From Amphibalanus amphitrite (lineage: Eukaryota > Arthropoda > Thecostraca > Balanomorpha > Balanidae): a DNA stretch of 64,000 nt. The stretch lies in NCBI RefSeq assembly GCF_019059575.1, contig NW_024881713.1, forward strand, positions 744,001-808,000. The letters run 5' to 3'. The first letter of the stretch is position 1. Each line of letters begins with the position of its first letter. A program made the translations under genes and the position numbers. This document shows, one piece after another, positions 61,465-64,000 of this stretch. The notes under the pieces are model-generated. The model was not told the origin of the DNA, did no database searches, and saw only the letters and a program-made list of their open reading frames with translations.

Positions 61465-61779
61465 CATGTGGAGTTTTTGAACCCTATGGGTGTCATTTCA
61501 CTCAGTTGAGCGTTTTCGTAATCCGTGACTCGCTTATTAGGTGTAATTTGACCCTCAGTGGTGCCATAATATTCCGGTGTCATTTGAACCCAATGGGGCT
61601 CAAATGACACCGGAATATTATGACACTACCGAGGGTCAAATTACACTCAATAAGTCATTTGAACGGAATATTATGACACCACTGAGGATCAAATTACACC
61701 TAATAAGGGAGTCACGGATTGCGAAAACGCTCAACTGTGTGAAATGACACCTATAGGATATAAAAACTCCTCACGATAG
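61465..61779. repeat. Large palindrome with tandem duplication in one arm
   Basis: The left arm (about 61465-61591) mirrors the right arm (about 61596-61779), centred near 61593. The right arm carries an extra copy of about 55 bp (GGAATATTATGACAC...GGTCAAATTACAC occurs twice). Confidence 0.85.
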
Positions 61780-62029
61780 CGTCAAAAACGCTTAGATGTG
61801 TTATTTTACACTGACACCGTGCAGGATCTTTTGACACGACACCTAAAATGGGAGTCAAAATTTTGGGAGTCAAATGTCCCTTGGGTATGTGATTCTGACC
61901 GAGATCAATTTACACTAAAAAACGGTGTATGGACACTGTTTTTCAGAATCGGATTACACCATGGGTGTCAGTTGATTCCCAAATAGGGGATCGTGATTCC
62001 CGGGGGGAGTAATTATTTTTCTCCGTGTA

Positions 62030-62550
62030 ATGTTAAAAGTCAAATGCTACGGCGGTGGATATTCCTCAAAAAACAGAAGAGAAGTCAATACATGGCTGAT
62101 GAAATATCACCGGACCAGCACAGCGCGGGTCACACAGATCCTTTTTCACGCGCCTCTGCCATTCGGTGACAGGATAACGCTCTTAACGACCAGCTCAATG
62201 CCTGTGTTGGGCCGCTTTTTGCAGTAGAGCTCATCGGCGACTCGGCGACAAGGTTCTTGTTTCAGAAATGATGTCTGGCCCACGGCATAGCGGGTGTACA
62301 TACTTATGAAATGTCTCGGTATTCAGTGTTAAAACTCGGCATGTAAGTACCTACCTACTGGAAGAAAGGCAGACAGGTGTCATTTGGTCTTAATCGCCGC
62401 CATCGATCACTTGTCACCTGTCACCTCTCAGCTGTCAAATGACGGGTCTGCAGCAGTGTCTCAGACCGCTCAACTCTCAGTATAAGTGCCAAGCGGGTCA
62501 GAAACCGTCTCTAATTAGCTGACTCAGACAAGCCAAATTAGGCATACAGT
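62030..62550. other. No recognisable gene
   Basis: About 520 bp between the composite element and element J. Nothing recognised. Confidence 0.5.
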
Positions 62551-62554
62551 TTAA

Positions 62555-63590
62555 CCCTCGCCGGCCGAGGGGGGGGGCGGGTGCCGCCCCCCCCCCCCAT
62601 AGGGTTTTTTTCGCGATAGCTCCGAACACGCTGGCGATAGAGAGCTGAAACTTGGCATACCTGACCTTTGATCCAAGCCGGATCTTTTGACACCAACCGC
62701 ATTTTTGGGTCAGGTCAGGTCACTGACCTATGACGTCATAAGTGAACCTCTGCACGGTCTTCAGATGTCGCAACTTCGCAACGCCCTCACTGCCAGAGGA
62801 GATGTCACAGGGAATTGAAACTTGCAGGATCTAGTATCCATTATGAGTCCCACAACTTGTATATCTCGGATTTTTCCTAAAGGTCATATGAGGTCAGGTC
62901 ATTTTCGCGACCTCACCATTATAAGTCAATGGGGAAAAATTCAAACTGTTATTCTGGCGCCGGGAACGATCTCCAACTATCTCAAGCACACAGAATCGTG
63001 ATTTGATGCACTCCTTGCAAGGTTAGATGCGTCACTTTTGCAATGTTGACCTTGCGTGACGTCATTTATGACGTCATCAAGGTCATATTAGTTTTTCGTC
63101 AATAACTCTTGATCAAATTGAGCTAGCGAGTCGGGAAAGCCACCAATGGACTCAGGAAGACCTGCCGAATCGAATGATATGCGACATGACCTGTTTCGAC
63201 CAACTTCGTGACCTGGGGGTGCTGACCTGACCTTGACCTGAGGTCAACACCCCAAGTTGACCTGACCCGGACAAAAAGTATATCATTCGACGCGCCTGAA
63301 CGAGACGAACACGATGCTGCCAAAATCGGCGCTCTGCGACCGTTTTTTGCGAAGTTATTCACCAAAAACGGAACCGTACCTTGGGGCACTTGACCTGACC
63401 TCAGAGGTCACCGGTTGACCTAGGACCTTAAAATCGGGTACCAATCTCTGCGTCTCGTAACGGCGCACACGCTCGTTTTTTCCGCGACGCGCTAGCTCCA
63501 CCAGGGGCGAAACGGCGAGGGGGGGTCGTACCCGCCCCCCCCCCCCCCTCGGCCGGCGCGTATGTAGAAAACCAATAGGTCCGGCGAGGG
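62555..63590 (+). mobile_element. TTAA-flanked G-hairpin element J
   Basis: Flanked by TTAA at 62551-62554 and 63591-63594. Ends are CCCTCGCCGG and its mirror. G/C hairpins lie at about 62569-62599 and 63519-63549. GCCGGCCGAGGGG is doubled at the right after about 30 bp. Centrally, TCGAATGATAT (63171-63181) and ATATCATTCGA (63280-63290) bracket a cluster of AGGTCA/TGACCT words. It is the full-length relative of element G. Confidence 0.85.
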
Positions 63591-63594
63591 TTAA

Positions 63595-64000
63595 ACATCG
63601 GTGCGGCCTGATTAGAGCGTAGACACACCAATGCGGTCTTATATAGAACTGATGAATCGAACTGCACGCAACATGACATCAACTCAGCTGTAAGCCGGTT
63701 CTGCTGTAATTCGAAACTGATTTTACAGATGAGCATTCCAATTTACATATTCAAGAAATTTACTACGTTTCCCTTGACTTCCTGGAAGAGACAAATGCGT
63801 ATCGATTGAACCAGTTTGTACGATGCCATTTACAAGGATATGCAGTTTACGTGACCTGATCTGACCTTATCCCTTTGACAAATTTCAATATTCCATGTTT
63901 CGACTCAATATCCTAGTCTTGAGATGAATCTCAATGGTCTGGCAATACCGACGATGGTATTGTACCAGTCATACCCCTGCGGGTCGGCCTTGGAGCTAAG
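63595..64000. other. No recognisable gene
   Basis: About 400 bp after element J with nothing I can identify. Confidence 0.5.

Larger units (their letters stand above)
58383..62027. mobile_element. Candidate TA-flanked composite inverted-repeat element
   Basis: The left end CACTGAAAAAAATAATGACA and the mirror of the right end, CACGGAGAAAAATAATTACT, match at most positions and are flanked by TA (58381-58382 and 62028-62029). Much of the interior uses the same vocabulary (GGTGTNATTTGAC, TGACACC, ATTACACC), both at 58383-59340 plus 59770-59850 and at 61465-62020. That supports one element or two related ones. No transposase is visible. Confidence 0.5.

Noticed and set aside
1831..63549. G and C runs as sequencing or assembly artefacts
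   Set aside because: They occur at equivalent positions in ten elements with paired, family-specific cores, so they are real features, though exact run lengths may be unreliable.

Overview
This is eukaryotic intergenic or intronic DNA, almost certainly from an invertebrate. There is no operon structure and no ribosome-binding sites, and I see no convincing host exon. It holds a decayed LINE, a tRNA-derived SINE, hAT-like and TTAA-flanked DNA transposons, and many microsatellites and minisatellites. A marine arthropod would fit, but that is only a guess. I found no rRNA, functional tRNA, CRISPR array or intact host protein gene. Nearly all open frames are chance frames in GC-rich or repetitive DNA.

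Positions 1-39,400 are a patchwork of unrecognised sequence cut by transposons. The commonest class is a set of ten elements (A-J) that share one plan. A target TTAA is followed by CCC, usually CCCTCGC, then a run of 7-14 G that folds back on a run of C. The interior is packed with AGGTCA/TGACCT words, and the end is a mirror image. They lie at 1792-2680, 6463-7648, 10016-11021, 15669-18926, 16992-17886, 28472-29458, 30108-30532, 32351-33363, 38477-39386 and 62555-63590. They form at least six sequence families. In every one, one end (and only one) has the inner part of the terminal repeat written twice, about 25-30 bp apart. The TTAA duplication and the CCC start point to piggyBac-like non-autonomous elements. 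Two natural empty sites support the mobility calls. Element F splits a LINE reverse transcriptase, and the frame resumes across the duplicated TTAA. Element D carries a 2.06 kb hAT-like insert with an 8-bp duplication that its sister B lacks. That insert itself holds two TTAA elements sharing one target site.

Other mobile DNA: a non-autonomous hAT-like element at 12800-14550 (8-bp duplication GTGACGAT), a TA-flanked element at 21243-22421, a tRNA-derived SINE on the minus strand at 5359-5711, and a 5'-truncated LINE at about 27190-29797. Positions 36172-37555 hold a 663-bp tandem duplication with GGCC tracts and CACGTG motifs.

Positions 40041-56819 are a head-to-tail array of seven units of 2.27-2.44 kb. 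Each unit opens with a long hairpin, has a CACGTG-rich body, then a 600-800 bp GC-rich minisatellite, and ends with an inverted copy of its first 17 bp followed by a short terminal hairpin. The array sits between T and T. This resembles the tandem arrays of non-autonomous Helentron/Helitron2 (HINE) elements, which is my preferred but unproven reading. Units 2 and 5, and units 4 and 6, are almost identical.

Positions 58381-62029 look like one TA-flanked composite element of inverted repeats, a 212-bp tandem repeat, a 15-bp minisatellite and large palindromes. The window ends with TTAA element J.
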